From Isoptericola luteus (GTDB lineage Bacteria > Actinomycetota > Actinomycetes > Actinomycetales > Cellulomonadaceae): a stretch of 64,000 bases of DNA. Below are positions 1 through 9,359 of the stretch, piece after piece. The notes below the pieces were generated by a model. It made no database searches, was not told the DNA's origin, and worked only from the letters and a program-made list of their open reading frames with translations. The DNA is taken from assembly GCF_020297055.1 (NCBI RefSeq), contig NZ_JAIXCQ010000015.1:1-64000 (forward strand). Reading direction: 5' to 3'. How positions within the stretch are numbered: position 1 is the stretch's first letter; each line of letters opens with the position of its first letter. The translations under genes and the position numbers were made by a program.

Positions 1-33
1 AGGGGGCGGGTCGCGCTTCTTCGCGGCCCCCCC

Positions 34-70
34 CCTCTCTATCTCGGCGAGGTGCCTCTCTATCTCGGCG
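34..70. repeat. Short tandem direct repeat downstream of aceE
   Basis: A 16-base unit (cctctctatctcggcg) occurs at 34-49 and again at 55-70, a 21-base period, immediately beyond the aceE stop codon. No hairpin or gene is evident in the 81 bases before aceE. It may be a slippage duplication in the 3' untranslated region. Confidence 0.6.
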
Positions 71-81
71 CTATCCCGACG

Positions 82-2829
82 TCAGCTGTCGCCGCCGACG
101 GCGCCGGAGGTGCCGGCGTTGACGTCCAGCAGGCGGTACTTCTCGACCGCCTGGGCCACGACGTCGGCCGGGACCTCGCCACGCCGGGCGAGGAGCTGCA
201 GCGTCTTGACCACCATCGACGGGCCGTCGATGAGGAAGTAGCGCCGCGCGGCCGCACGGGTGTCGGAGAAGCCGAACCCGTCGGCGCCGAGCACCGCGTA
301 GTCGCCGGGGATCCACGCACGGACCTGGTCGGGCACGAGGTGGTCGTAGTCGCTCGTGGCGACGAACGGCCCCTGCGCGTCCGACAGCTTCTGCGTGAGG
401 TACGGCGTGCGGGGCGTCGCCGTGGGGTCGACCATCGCGTCGTGGTCGGCCGCCAGGGCGTCGCGACGCAGCTCGTTCCAGCTCGTCACGCTCCACACGT
501 CGGCGGACACACCCCAGTCGTCGGCCAGCAGCTGCTGCGCCTCGAGCGCCCACGGCACGCCCACGCCGGAGGCGAGGAGCTGGGCCTTGGGACCCTCGAC
601 GTCGGACGCCGAGATCCGGTGGATGCCGTGCAGGATGCCGTCGACGTCCACGTCCTCCGGCTCGGCCGGCTGGGTCATGGGCTCGTTGTAGACCGTCAGG
701 TAGTACATGACGTTCTGGTCGCGGCCGTCCGAGCCGTCGCCGAACATCCGCTGGATGCCGTCGCGCACGATGTGGCGGATCTCGTAGCCGTACGCCGGGT
801 CGTACTGCACCATCGCCGTGTTGGTGCCGGCGAGGAGGGGCGAGTGGCCGTCGGCGTGCTGCAGGCCCTCACCGGTCAGGGTGGTGCGGCCGGCGGTGGC
901 GCCGATGATGAAGCCACGGGCGAGCTGGTCGCCCGCCGCCCAGAACTGGTCGCCGGTGCGCTGGAAGCCGAACATCGAGTAGAAGATGTAGACCGGCACC
1001 ATGGTCTCGCCGTGCGTCGCGTACGACGTGCCGACGGACTGGAACGCGGCCGCGGAACCGGCCTCGTTGATGCCCGTGTGCATGATCTGCCCGGCCTCGG
1101 ACTCCTTGTAGCTCAGCATGAGCTCACGGTCCACGGCGAGGTAGTTCTGCCCCTGGGTGTTGAAGATCTTCGCGCTCGGGAAGATCGCGTCCAGGCCGAA
1201 GGTGCGTGCCTCGTCGGGGATGATCGGCACGATCCGCTTGCCGAGGTCCTTGTCCTTGATGAGGTCCTTGAGCAGCCGCACGAAGGCCATCGTGGTCGCG
1301 ACCTGCTGCTGCCCCGAGCCCTTCTTGAGGATCTCGTACGTCTTGTCGCCGGGCAGCGTCACCGGCTTGGGCGAGGACCGGCGCTCAGGCACGAAACCGC
1401 CGAGCTGGCGGCGGCGCTCCAGCATGTACTGGATGCCCTCGTCGTCCATGCCCGGGTGGTAGTACGGGGGCAGGTACGGGTCGGCGTCGATCTGCTCGTC
1501 GGTCAGCGGGATGCGCAGGTTGTCGCGCAGCGCCTTGAGGTCGGAGTTCTTGACCTTCTTCATCTGGTGCGTGGCGTTGCGGGCCGCGAAGCTCGAGCCG
1601 AGCGCGTATCCCTTGACGGTCTGCGCGAGGATGACCGTCGGCTGGCCGGTGTGGGCGCGCGCCGCCGTGTACGCGGCGAAGATCTTGCGGTAGTCGTGCC
1701 CGCCGCGCTTGAGGTTCCAGATGTCGTCGTCCGTCATGTTCTGCACGAGCGCCTTGGTACGCGGGTCGCGACCGAAGAAGTGCTCGCGGATGAACGCGCC
1801 GGACTCCGCGCGGTACGTCTGGTAGTCGCCGTCGGGCGTGACGTTCATGAGGTTGACCAGGGCGCGGTCCTTGTCCGCGTTGAGCAGCGCGTCCCACTCG
1901 CGGCCCCAGACGACCTTGATGACGTTCCAGCCGGCGCCGCGGAACTGGGCCTCCAGCTCCTGCATGATCTTGCCGTTGCCGCGCACCGGGCCGTCGAGAC
2001 GCTGCAGGTTGCAGTTCACCACGAAGGTCAGGTTGTCGAGCTGCTGGTGCGCCGCCTGCTGCAGCATGCCGCGCGACTCGGGCTCGTCCATCTCGCCGTC
2101 GCCGAGGAACGCCCAGACGTCCTGCTGGCTCGTGTCCTTGATGCCGCGGTTGTGCAGGTACCGGTTCGTCCACGCCTGGTAGATCGCCGACGCCGGGCCG
2201 AGGCCCATGGAGACGGTCGGGTACTCCCAGAAGTCCGGCAGCATGCGCGGGTGCGGGTACGAGGGCAGGCCGCCGCCGGCGTGCGACTTCTCCTGGCGGA
2301 AGCCGTCGAGCTGGTCCGCGGTGAGGCGGCCCTCGAGGAACCCGCGGGCGTACTGGCCGGGGGAGGAGTGACCCTGGAAGTAGATCTGGTCGCCGCCGCC
2401 GGGGTGGTCCTTGCCGCGGAAGAAGTGGTTCAGGCCCACCTCGTACAGCGTCGCCACGGAGGCGTACGAGGAGATGTGCCCGCCGACCGAGACCTCGGGG
2501 CGCTGTGCGCGCGTGACCATGACGGCCGCGTTCCAGCGGATCCAGGAGCGGTACTTGCGCTCCATGGCCTCGTCGCCCGGGAAGTACGGCTCGTCGTGCA
2601 CGGAGATCGTGTTCACGTACGGCGTCGCCGTGGTCGCCGGGATGTGCACGTTGCGCTCGCGCGCGCGACGCAGCAGGTTGAGCATCACGTAGCGGGCACG
2701 CGGCCCACCCTTGTCGTCGATCAGCCCGTCGAACGACTCGACCCACTCGCCGGTCTCGGCGGGGTCGATGTCCGGGACAGCGCTGAGCAGGCCGTTGATC
2801 AACGGTCCGGTCTCGTCGTACGAAGCCAC
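82..2829 (-). CDS. aceE: Pyruvate dehydrogenase E1 component, homodimeric type (AceE)
   Basis: Thiamine-diphosphate enzyme that decarboxylates pyruvate and passes the acetyl group to the lipoyl domain of E2, linking glycolysis to the TCA cycle in the cytoplasm. The protein is about 915 aa, normal for the family. The N-terminal [11 protein letters not shown] and DKGGPRARY segments, the ThDP motif [10 protein letters not shown] (about residues 245-254) followed by [10 protein letters not shown], and [13 protein letters not shown] in the central domain are all AceE hallmarks. I chose the GTG at 2829 because AGAGG lies 6 bases upstream; an in-frame TTG at 2835 abuts the ribosome site and is less likely. 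The gene is divergent from the DUF3052 gene across a 464-base gap. The product needs lipoylated E2, and the lipoate genes lipA and lipB are at the far end of the window. Confidence 0.97.
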   Translation of the reverse strand: MASYDETGPLINGLLSAVPDIDPAETGEWVESFDGLIDDKGGPRARYVMLNLLRRARERNVHIPATTATPYVNTISVHDEPYFPGDEAMERKYRSWIRWNAAVMVTRAQRPEVSVGGHISSYASVATLYEVGLNHFFRGKDHPGGGDQIYFQGHSSPGQYARGFLEGRLTADQLDGFRQEKSHAGGGLPSYPHPRMLPDFWEYPTVSMGLGPASAIYQAWTNRYLHNRGIKDTSQQDVWAFLGDGEMDEPESRGMLQQAAHQQLDNLTFVVNCNLQRLDGPVRGNGKIMQELEAQFRGAGWNVIKVVWGREWDALLNADKDRALVNLMNVTPDGDYQTYRAESGAFIREHFFGRDPRTKALVQNMTDDDIWNLKRGGHDYRKIFAAYTAARAHTGQPTVILAQTVKGYALGSSFAARNATHQMKKVKNSDLKALRDNLRIPLTDEQIDADPYLPPYYHPGMDDEGIQYMLERRRQLGGFVPERRSSPKPVTLPGDKTYEILKKGSGQQQVATTMAFVRLLKDLIKDKDLGKRIVPIIPDEARTFGLDAIFPSAKIFNTQGQNYLAVDRELMLSYKESEAGQIMHTGINEAGSAAAFQSVGTSYATHGETMVPVYIFYSMFGFQRTGDQFWAAGDQLARGFIIGATAGRTTLTGEGLQHADGHSPLLAGTNTAMVQYDPAYGYEIRHIVRDGIQRMFGDGSDGRDQNVMYYLTVYNEPMTQPAEPEDVDVDGILHGIHRISASDVEGPKAQLLASGVGVPWALEAQQLLADDWGVSADVWSVTSWNELRRDALAADHDAMVDPTATPRTPYLTQKLSDAQGPFVATSDYDHLVPDQVRAWIPGDYAVLGADGFGFSDTRAAARRYFLIDGPSMVVKTLQLLARRGEVPADVVAQAVEKYRLLDVNAGTSGAVGGDS

Positions 2830-3293
2830 CAGCAACCTCTCTCGTCTGCGGGCGGTGGCGGACTGTGTGGCCGCCGCCGGCCGTGTCAGGTGTTCCCCGC
2901 CGTGGAGGCTCCGCCCCGTCAGGTCGCGACGGCGCGGGTCCCACGATCAGGTGGTCATCACACATTGTGTCCCCAGGACAGCCCGCGAGCCCACCATCGG
3001 GCGGTCAAGGATCCGTGATCTACGTCATGCCTACCCTCGGACCTGCGCCGTCACAAGGATCGGTCGGGGTCGGGTCGGACGTCGCGTAGGGTCGTGCCGT
3101 CCCGACAGGTGGGACGAACCGGACGTGGCCACGGGTTGCCGGGCGTGCTCGGGTGCGGTGGACTACGTTGTCGCACACGGGTCGCAGGCGCGACCCGTCG
3201 TTGGGTGTGGGTGTCGCGGTGCTCCACGGCACGGTGCGGTACAGATGTCGTCGGGTGTCGTCGACTGTCGGACAGAGAGGAACGAAGGACCAC
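2830..3293. promoter_or_regulatory. Divergent aceE / DUF3052 regulatory region
   Basis: This 464-base gap between divergent genes has no convincing ORF. An 11-base palindrome, acacattgtgt, lies at 2960-2970, about 130 bases upstream of the aceE start, and is a plausible operator. A -10-like TACAGAT occurs at about 3240, some 50 bases before the DUF3052 start. The regulator is not identified; both sites are assigned by eye. Confidence 0.4.
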
Positions 3294-3704
3294 GTGGGTA
3301 AGCAGGCGGATTCCCTGGCGGCGCGCCTCGGGTTCGAGCAGGGCCAGGTGGTGCAGGAGTTCGGGTGGCGTGACGACGTCGACGACGCGCTGCGGTCCGA
3401 GCTCGAGGAACTGGTCGGCGGTGAGCTCGTCGACGAGGACTACGACGACGTCACCGACGGTGTCATCGTCTGGTGGCGCGACGACGACGGCGACCTGACC
3501 GACATGCTGGTCGACGCCCAGACAGTGCTCGACGACGGTGCGCTCATCTGGCTGCTCACCCCCAAGCCGGGGCGCGACGGCCACGTGGGCCACAACGAGA
3601 TCCAGGAGGCCGCGACCACGGCCGGGCTGCACGCGACGAGCACGTTCGCCGTCGCCCCCGACTGGTCCGCGACGAAGCTGGCGAACCGCGGCCGCGGCCG
3701 GTGA
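3294..3704 (+). CDS. DUF3052 family protein
   Basis: Small acidic protein of 136 aa, typical of the actinobacterial DUF3052 family, whose biochemical role is unknown to me. The family signature is visible as ADSLAARLGF near the N-terminus, an aspartate-rich centre (DEDYDDVTDGVIVWWRDDDG) and a C-terminal LTPKPGRDGHV...TSTFAVAPDWSATKL. The GTG at 3294 is preceded by GAAGGA; the longer upstream reading has no family similarity and is rejected. The gene is followed after 4 bases by a peroxiredoxin gene, so the two are probably co-transcribed. The position next to aceE is common in actinomycetes. Confidence 0.9.
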   Translation: MGKQADSLAARLGFEQGQVVQEFGWRDDVDDALRSELEELVGGELVDEDYDDVTDGVIVWWRDDDGDLTDMLVDAQTVLDDGALIWLLTPKPGRDGHVGHNEIQEAATTAGLHATSTFAVAPDWSATKLANRGRGR

Positions 3705-3708
3705 CGCG

Positions 3709-4188
3709 GTGACGGCCGCGCCGACCGCCGGTGGCGCCCTGCGCGCCGGCGACCCCGCTCCCGATTTCACGCTCCCGGACACGCACGGGACGCCCGTGCA
3801 CCTCGCGGACCTGCGCGGCGAGCCGGTGCTGGTGGTCTTCTACCCGTTCGCGTTCTCCGGCATCTGCACCAGCGAGCTGTGCGAGCTGCGCGACAACATC
3901 GAGGACTTCGAGACCGCCGGTGTGCGGCTCCTCGCGGTGTCGACGGACGCCGTCTTCTCGCTCAAGGCGTGGCAGGAGCAGGAGGGGTTCGGCTTCGACC
4001 TCCTCAGCGACTTCTGGCCGCACGGTGAGGTGGCCCGGGCGTTCGGCGCCTTCGACGAGAGCAGCGGGCACGCGTTGCGCGGGTCCTTCCTGCTCGACGG
4101 CGACGGGATCGTGCGCTGGGCCGTCGTCAACCCGCGCGGTCAGCGGCGGGACCTGGACGGATACCGCGAGGCGCTCGCCGAGATCTGA
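3709..4188 (+). CDS. Peroxiredoxin, AhpE/BCP type
   Basis: Thiol peroxidase of 159 aa that reduces H2O2 or organic peroxides in the cytoplasm. The AhpC/TSA thioredoxin fold is seen in GDPAPDFTLPDTHG, the peroxidatic site FAFSGICTSELCELRD and a C-terminal VVNPRGQRRDLDGYREAL. The second cysteine lies five residues after the peroxidatic one, as in BCP-type enzymes, so it may be resolved within the same subunit, whereas the overall sequence resembles mycobacterial AhpE. The GTG start at 3709 is in frame and lies 4 bases after the DUF3052 stop, which fits a two-gene operon. Confidence 0.93.
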   Translation: MTAAPTAGGALRAGDPAPDFTLPDTHGTPVHLADLRGEPVLVVFYPFAFSGICTSELCELRDNIEDFETAGVRLLAVSTDAVFSLKAWQEQEGFGFDLLSDFWPHGEVARAFGAFDESSGHALRGSFLLDGDGIVRWAVVNPRGQRRDLDGYREALAEI

Positions 4189-4278
4189 CGCCGCGACGGG
4201 TGCCTCGACCGGTCCTGACCTGCGTGGGCGCACGTGCGCGGCGCCGCTCGTCGGACGGTATCCTTGCCAGCGCTGCCA

Positions 4279-4355
4279 GGGCCTGTAGCTCAGCTGGTCA
4301 GAGCGCCACGCTTACACCGTGGATGTCGGGGGTTCGAGTCCCTCCGGGCCCACCA
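4279..4355 (+). tRNA. tRNA-Val (anticodon TAC), CCA encoded
   Basis: A full cloverleaf folds by eye. The acceptor stem GGGCCTG pairs with CGGGCCC (one G-U), the D stem is GCTC/GAGC, and the anticodon stem CCACG/CGTGG closes the 7-base loop CTTACAC with TAC at 4313-4315. A 5-base variable loop and the T arm GGGGG-TTCGAGT-CCCTC follow, then discriminator A and an encoded CCA at 4353-4355. TAC reads the valine codon GUA. A possible -10 element, TATCCT, starts near 4260. Confidence 0.95.
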
Positions 4356-4432
4356 CCCTCAGGATTCTGCCGTCAGGCCTCTCGCGCCCCGACGGTCCTC
4401 CTCGGGCTCCGCTGCATGAGGGCGACATCTCC

Positions 4433-4720
4433 TCAGACGCCGAGCAACCGGGCTTTCTGCGCGGCGAACTCGGCGTCGGTGAGCACGCCGTTGTCGCGCA
4501 GCTGCCCGAGCCGCTCCAGCTGCGCGATCACGTCGGACCCGCCGGCCGCCGCCGCCGGAGCAGGTGGCGGTGGCGCGGGCTGCGCGTACTGCTGTGGTGG
4601 GGCCGCGTACTCCTCCTGCGAGGCCCACCGGCCGGCCTGGCGCCGGGAGACGCGGTTCGACACGGCGGTCGCCGTGCCGGCGACCACCGCGGTGCGGGCC
4701 ATGCCACGGATCAGTCCCAT
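4433..4720 (-). CDS. SHOCT domain-containing small protein
   Basis: Ninety-five residues: a basic N-terminus with a short hydrophobic stretch (TAVVAGTATAV), a Pro/Ala/Gln-rich linker, and a C-terminal SHOCT domain of about 30 residues (QLERLGQLRDNGVLTDAEFAAQKARLL). SHOCT is a short helical domain usually found at protein ends, thought to mediate oligomerisation or interaction; no enzyme activity is expected. It lies 35 bases downstream of the DUF6325 gene on the same strand, probably in one operon. The two modules found here as separate genes are fused in the protein at 9360-9986. Confidence 0.88.
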   Translation of the reverse strand: MGLIRGMARTAVVAGTATAVSNRVSRRQAGRWASQEEYAAPPQQYAQPAPPPPAPAAAAGGSDVIAQLERLGQLRDNGVLTDAEFAAQKARLLGV

Positions 4721-4755
4721 CGTGCGCTCCTTCGGGTGGTGGAGGGTCGTGAACC

Positions 4756-5205
4756 TCAGCCTGCGCTGGGGCTCTCGAGGGCGTCCAGCGCTGCGACGAC
4801 GTCGTCGGCGGGGATCCGGCCGCTCGCGACGACCTCGGCTCCTGCCTCACGCATCGCCGTGACGAAGGGGCCCGCCCACGTGTTCTCGTACACGATCAGA
4901 CCGACGGCGTCGCCGGGCGCGACCAGGCGGGCGCTCTGAGCGAGGTCGTCGTCGTCCAGCAACCCCGACCGGGCGCCCTCGAACACGGCGAGGTCGAGCT
5001 CTCCGTCGTCGTCGAGGTCGGTGAGCGCGACCGCCACGACGTCGCCGGTGTCAGACACCTTGACGACCCGGAGGTCGAGGATCCGGATGATCCCCCGCTC
5101 CACGAGGTCCAGCAACGCCGCCAGGCCCTTGCCTTCCAGCCTCGCGCCGGGGAACTCCACGGCCAGATAGTCGATCGGTCCTACGGGCTGGGCGGTCACG
5201 GTCAT
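4756..5205 (-). CDS. DUF6325 family protein
   Basis: Protein of 149 aa that begins TAQPVGPIDYLAVEFPG and continues with a repeated alpha/beta pattern (LLDLVERGIIRILDLRVVKV, DAVGLIVYENTWAGPFVTAMREAGAEVVASGRIP). This is the pattern of the DUF6325 family, which has no established activity and usually sits with SHOCT and stress genes in actinobacteria. The ATG at 5205 is chosen because the family starts there; the 25 codons before it are arginine-rich and unconserved. It is divergent from the P-type ATPase and upstream of the SHOCT gene. Confidence 0.85.
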   Translation of the reverse strand: MTVTAQPVGPIDYLAVEFPGARLEGKGLAALLDLVERGIIRILDLRVVKVSDTGDVVAVALTDLDDDGELDLAVFEGARSGLLDDDDLAQSARLVAPGDAVGLIVYENTWAGPFVTAMREAGAEVVASGRIPADDVVAALDALESPSAG

Positions 5206-5361
5206 CCTCCATCGTGAGGCTCGCGGGCGGCTGCGCCCGTGACCACGAGGCTGCCACCGCCCGGGGTGGTCGCGCCCCACCCCACCGGGGGTGGAGCCTC
5301 ACCACCCGGTTCGCCGCCAGGATCGGTCGTGACGGAACCCCCCGACGCCTGGAGCCGACCG

Positions 5362-8073
5362 ATGACGAGCACCGAACCGCGTCCGGCACCCTTGTGCGAC
5401 CCGGTGGCCGCCGACGCGCAGGAGGTGGCGAGGAACCTCGGGGTCGACCCGGCGCGCGGTCTGTCGGCCGAGCAGGTCCGGTCCCGGCTCGGCGAGCACG
5501 GTCCCAACGAGCTGACGGCTTCCCAGGGGGAGCCTGGGTGGCGCGCGTTCCTGCGACAGTACGAGGACTTCATGCAGGTGGTGCTGCTGGTCGCCGCGGC
5601 AGTGAACCAGCTCGTCACGGGGGACGTGGGGACGACGGCGGTGCTCGCCGGGCTCACGGTGTTCAACGCGGTGATCGGTCTCCGTCAGGAGGCCAAGGCA
5701 GAGGAGAGCGTCAAGGCCTTGGCGCAGATGATGCGGACGGTGTGCCGGGTCCGTCGCGACGGGCTGGCGGTGGAGATCGACGCCGCCGGGCTGGTGCCGG
5801 GGGACGTGGTCCTGGTCGAGGCGGGCGACCGTGTGCCCGCCGACGGGCGGGTGTGGCTGGCCGCCGCTCTCGAGGTCGAGGAGGCCGCGCTCACCGGCGA
5901 GAGCCTGCCCGTCGCCAAGACGGCGGCCCCGGTGCCGGGCGACGACGTCCCCCTCGGCGACCGGCTCTGCATGGTGTACATGAACACGTCCGTCACGCGG
6001 GGCCGAGGCGAGGTGCTCGTGACCGCGACCGGGATGTCGACCGAGATCGGGCACATCGCCGACATGTTGTCCGCGACGGAGACCGGCAAGACGCCGCTGC
6101 AGCGCCAGCTCGACTCGCTGTCCAGGATCATCGCCTCGATCGCGGCCGTCGCCCTGGTGCTCGTGGTGATGCTCGGCCTTGCGCAGGGCCATTCCTTCGA
6201 CACGCTCTTCATCACGGGCGTCGCGCTCGCCGTGGCGGCGATCCCGACCGGGCTCCCTGCGGTCGTGACTGCCCTGCTGTCGATGGGCACCCGCGAGATC
6301 GCTCGACGGAACGCGATCGTCAAGCGGCTCCCGGCCGTCGAGACCCTCGGCTCGACGTCGGCGATCTGCTCGGACAAGACGGGCACGTTGACGCTCAACA
6401 AGATGACCGCCCGGCAGCTCGTCATCCCCGGGGTGGGGCGCTTCGCCGTGTCCGGCGAGGGGTACGGCACCGACGGTGAGATCAGGCACGTCGGGGGGCA
6501 GCGCTTCGACCTCGACCCCTACCTGCTCCCGATGGTCCTGTGCGCTGACGCGGTGCTGGACGGCGAGACACTCGTGGGCGACCCGACGGAGGGCGCTCTG
6601 ATCGTCCTCGGCGTCAAGGGCGGCCTCGACATCGAGGGCACCCGGGCAGCGCTCCCGCGTGTCGCCGAGGTGCCGTTCGACTCCGCGCACAAGTTCATGG
6701 CGACCTTCCACGAGGTCACGGCCGAGGACGGGCGCCGCCTGGTCCGCTGCTACGTGAAGGGGGCGCCGGACGTCCTGATCGCCCGGTCGACCACGGCGCG
6801 CCGCCCGGACGGCACCGTCGCACCGGTCACCGACGACGAGCGGGTCCGCGCGCTCGCGGCCAACGACGCCATCGCGAGCGCCGGCGAACGGGTGATGGTG
6901 GTCGCCCAGCGTGACCTGGACCCCGCGGCCGTCCGTGACACCGACGACCTGATCGGGCTCGTCGACGAGCTCACGTTGCTGGCCATGGTCGGCATCGTCG
7001 ACCCGCCTCGACCGGAGGCGAGGGCCGCGATCGCCGAGTGTCGCGAGGCCGGTATCCGGGTCCGGATGATCACCGGCGACCACGCGACGACGGCCGCGGC
7101 GATCGCCTCCGAGCTCGGGATCGAGGGGCGGGCCGTCACGGGGCGCCAGTTCGCGGCGGCGAGCGACGACGGGCTGCTCGCCGAGATCGACGACATCGGT
7201 GTCGTCGCGCGGGTCGCGCCGGAGGACAAGGTTCGGCTGGTCCGCTTGCTCCAGCAGCGCGGAGACGTCGTGGCCATGACCGGCGACGGGGTCAACGACG
7301 CCCCCGCGCTGAAGAAGGCTGACATCGGCGTCGCCATGGGGATCACCGGCACCGAGGTCTCGAAGGAGGCCGCCGTCATGATCCTCACGGACGACAACTT
7401 CGCGACGATCGTCGGCGCCGTGTCGTACGGCCGCGCGCTCTACGACAACCTGGTCAAGTACCTGCGCTTCCAGATGTCGACCCTCGTCGCCTACATCGCG
7501 ATCTTCATCGGCGCCGGAACCTTGGGCATCGCCGGCGGGGTGCCGTTGAACCCCTTGCAGATCCTGTGGCTCAACATGGTGATCGACATCCCGCTCGCCA
7601 TCGCGCTGGGGTTCGACCGACCCGGACGCGGCCTGATGTCGCGGCCGCCACGACTTGTCTCCGCCCCCGTGCTCTCGCGGGCGAACTGGGTCCGACTGTG
7701 CGTGCAGGGCGCGGTCATGACGGTCGGCGCGCTGTTCGCCTACCAGATCGGTGCGGGCGACGCCGGTGCGCTCGTGCCGACGACGATGCTGCTCACGACA
7801 CTGTCTCTGTTCCACCTCGTCGGTGCCTTGCTCTCGCGTGACCCGCACGGGACGATCTTCGACCGCGATGCCCTGCCGGGCGCGGTTCAGCTCCGCCGGT
7901 ATGGCTTCGCCCTGATCGCCATCGTCGCCGTGACCGGGATCGACCTGCTCGCGCAGATCTTCGGCACCACCAGCCTGTCGCTCCGCCAGTGGGGCGTCTG
8001 CGTCGGGATCGCGTGCTCCCTGGTCGTGGTGGAGGAGCTGTGGAAGCTCGTCGCCCGCCGGAGGCACCGATGA
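5362..8073 (+). CDS. Cation-transporting P-type ATPase (P2A-like)
   Basis: Membrane pump of 903 aa. Domain order is an N-terminal cation-ATPase domain, TGES in the actuator domain (178-181), the phosphorylation site DKTGTLT with Asp338, KGAPD in the nucleotide domain, MTGDGVNDAP (about 639-648) and a C-terminal membrane bundle. The overall layout resembles Ca2+ pumps such as CtpF. However, the M4 motif is PTGLP (295-299) instead of PEGLP, and the M5 position matching the calcium-ligand Glu is Ala, so the transported ion is uncertain. The ATG at 5362 has GGAG 7 bases upstream and leaves 156 bases for the divergent promoter; an in-frame GTG at 5239 would leave only 33. The stop overlaps the next start (ATGA). 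Confidence 0.93.
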   Translation: MTSTEPRPAPLCDPVAADAQEVARNLGVDPARGLSAEQVRSRLGEHGPNELTASQGEPGWRAFLRQYEDFMQVVLLVAAAVNQLVTGDVGTTAVLAGLTVFNAVIGLRQEAKAEESVKALAQMMRTVCRVRRDGLAVEIDAAGLVPGDVVLVEAGDRVPADGRVWLAAALEVEEAALTGESLPVAKTAAPVPGDDVPLGDRLCMVYMNTSVTRGRGEVLVTATGMSTEIGHIADMLSATETGKTPLQRQLDSLSRIIASIAAVALVLVVMLGLAQGHSFDTLFITGVALAVAAIPTGLPAVVTALLSMGTREIARRNAIVKRLPAVETLGSTSAICSDKTGTLTLNKMTARQLVIPGVGRFAVSGEGYGTDGEIRHVGGQRFDLDPYLLPMVLCADAVLDGETLVGDPTEGALIVLGVKGGLDIEGTRAALPRVAEVPFDSAHKFMATFHEVTAEDGRRLVRCYVKGAPDVLIARSTTARRPDGTVAPVTDDERVRALAANDAIASAGERVMVVAQRDLDPAAVRDTDDLIGLVDELTLLAMVGIVDPPRPEARAAIAECREAGIRVRMITGDHATTAAAIASELGIEGRAVTGRQFAAASDDGLLAEIDDIGVVARVAPEDKVRLVRLLQQRGDVVAMTGDGVNDAPALKKADIGVAMGITGTEVSKEAAVMILTDDNFATIVGAVSYGRALYDNLVKYLRFQMSTLVAYIAIFIGAGTLGIAGGVPLNPLQILWLNMVIDIPLAIALGFDRPGRGLMSRPPRLVSAPVLSRANWVRLCVQGAVMTVGALFAYQIGAGDAGALVPTTMLLTTLSLFHLVGALLSRDPHGTIFDRDALPGAVQLRRYGFALIAIVAVTGIDLLAQIFGTTSLSLRQWGVCVGIACSLVVVEELWKLVARRRHR

Positions 8074-8852
8074 CCGCCGTCCCGACGTACGACGTCGAGC
8101 AGCTCGCCGGCCTGCTGGCGATCCTGCCCGACGTCGACTCCGTCGAGCTCAAGCTCACCGTCCCGGACGACCGCCTCCGTTCCGTCGTCCAGACCCTGGG
8201 GATCGACCCGCTCGACGCCGTCGTCCGGCAGATCTCGTTCATCGACACCCCGGATCTCCGGCTCTCGACCGCAGGGGTCGTGGTCCGTGCCCGTCGTACC
8301 CAGCGCCAGCCCGGAGACCTCACGGTGAAGCTGCGCCCGATGTTGCCGGCCGACGTGCCGCGAAAGCTGCGGGAACGGGACGGGTTCAAGGTCGAGGTCG
8401 ATGCGTCCCCGGCAGGCTTCACCTGCTCCTGCTCGTTGACGGCCGCAGTGCCTGACGAGCACGTCAAGAGGCTGCTGGCAGACGAGCTGTCCGTGGCTGA
8501 CACGCTGGACGGTCCCCAGCGGGCGATGGTGGCGGAGCGGATGCCTCAGGGCGTGGTCCTCGCCGACCTGACCGGGCTCGGCTCCATCACCCTGCTCAAG
8601 TGCAAGTTCCTTCCCGCGGGTGGTCGACGCCGGATGGTCGCGGAACTGTGGGTGCTTCCCGACGGCAGCCGGATCCTCGAGCTGTCGATGAAATCGGCCC
8701 CGGACGCCGCGTTCCAGGCCGCGGCCGAGCTGAAGGTCCTCCTCGCCGGGCACGGAATCGACCTCGGCGCCCCGCAGGAGACCAAGACGCGGGCTGCGCT
8801 GGCGGCGCTGGTCACCGAGCGGTCCGGGCGCCATGCCCGGCCGAAGGACTGA
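8070..8852 (+). CDS. CYTH-fold (triphosphate tunnel-like) domain protein
   Basis: Protein of 260 aa, translationally coupled to the P-type ATPase through an ATGA overlap. The region around residues 20-90 has the CYTH pattern: SVELKLTV, then ISFIDTPDLRLSTAGVVVRARR, then LTVKLRP. CYTH enzymes bind triphosphates or polyphosphate through charged residues inside a beta barrel. The usual ExExK motif is only partly kept here (ELK), so hydrolase or cyclase activity is uncertain. The C-terminal part has two further strand-like segments (ITLLKCKF, ILELSMKS). A role linked to the ATPase is suggested only by the coupling. Confidence 0.72.
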   Translation: MTAVPTYDVEQLAGLLAILPDVDSVELKLTVPDDRLRSVVQTLGIDPLDAVVRQISFIDTPDLRLSTAGVVVRARRTQRQPGDLTVKLRPMLPADVPRKLRERDGFKVEVDASPAGFTCSCSLTAAVPDEHVKRLLADELSVADTLDGPQRAMVAERMPQGVVLADLTGLGSITLLKCKFLPAGGRRRMVAELWVLPDGSRILELSMKSAPDAAFQAAAELKVLLAGHGIDLGAPQETKTRAALAALVTERSGRHARPKD

Positions 8853-8874
8853 CCCTCAGGAACGGTCGACGACC

Positions 8875-9321
8875 TCAGCCGGGGGACCTTCTGGCGAGCT
8901 GCTGCGACGACAGCGCGCCTTCGTCGGCACCGTCGAGCCCACCGCCGCATAGATGTTGGCATTCACCGACGAGGTTCCGCGCCGGGTCGGGGAGGTCGCC
9001 CCCGGTGAAGCTGATGACGGTGAACCCGAGGTAGGCGAAGAACGTCAGGGCGACGCTGGACATGATCGCTCCGCCCCTGGGGTAGCTCGTCGGGGCGAGG
9101 AGCTCCGTGTCCAGCTGGGCAAGAGTGACGATGAAGACGGCGAAGACGGCGAACAGGATCACGACGATGACGCTCTGCACCCGGTCGATGGACGTGGCTC
9201 CCGCGATGTTGACCGCTGCCGCGCCGACCACCACGGCGGAGGTGAGCACCCCACTGCGCCAGGGCGGTGCCGCGCCATCCGCTCGAGGGTGGTGTCGGCC
9301 CACCCGCGCCCGGGTCAGCAT
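8875..9321 (-). pseudogene. Amino-acid permease (APC family) remnant
   Basis: The open frame contains a good match to the middle of an APC amino-acid permease: INIAGATSIDRVQ-like positions, VIVVILFAVFAVFIVTLAQL, and SSVALTFFAYLGFTVISFTGG followed by DLPDPARNL. The ends are unrelated, and a frame change near 8965 would continue as ANIYAAVGS. Only about 100 of the expected 400-500 residues are recognisable, so this is a decayed fragment and not a working transporter. It fills most of the 507-base gap between the CYTH gene and the DUF6325-SHOCT gene; nothing else is visible there. Confidence 0.65.
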
Positions 9322-9359
9322 GGGTGCACGGGACGCGACGACGGCCGGACGGGGGCCCC

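Noticed and set aside
52-3018. Long + strand frame of 988 codons opposite aceE
   Set aside because: It is the antisense shadow of aceE: high-GC codon bias keeps the opposite frame open, and the reading (many Val, Arg, Leu, no family motifs) is not protein-like.
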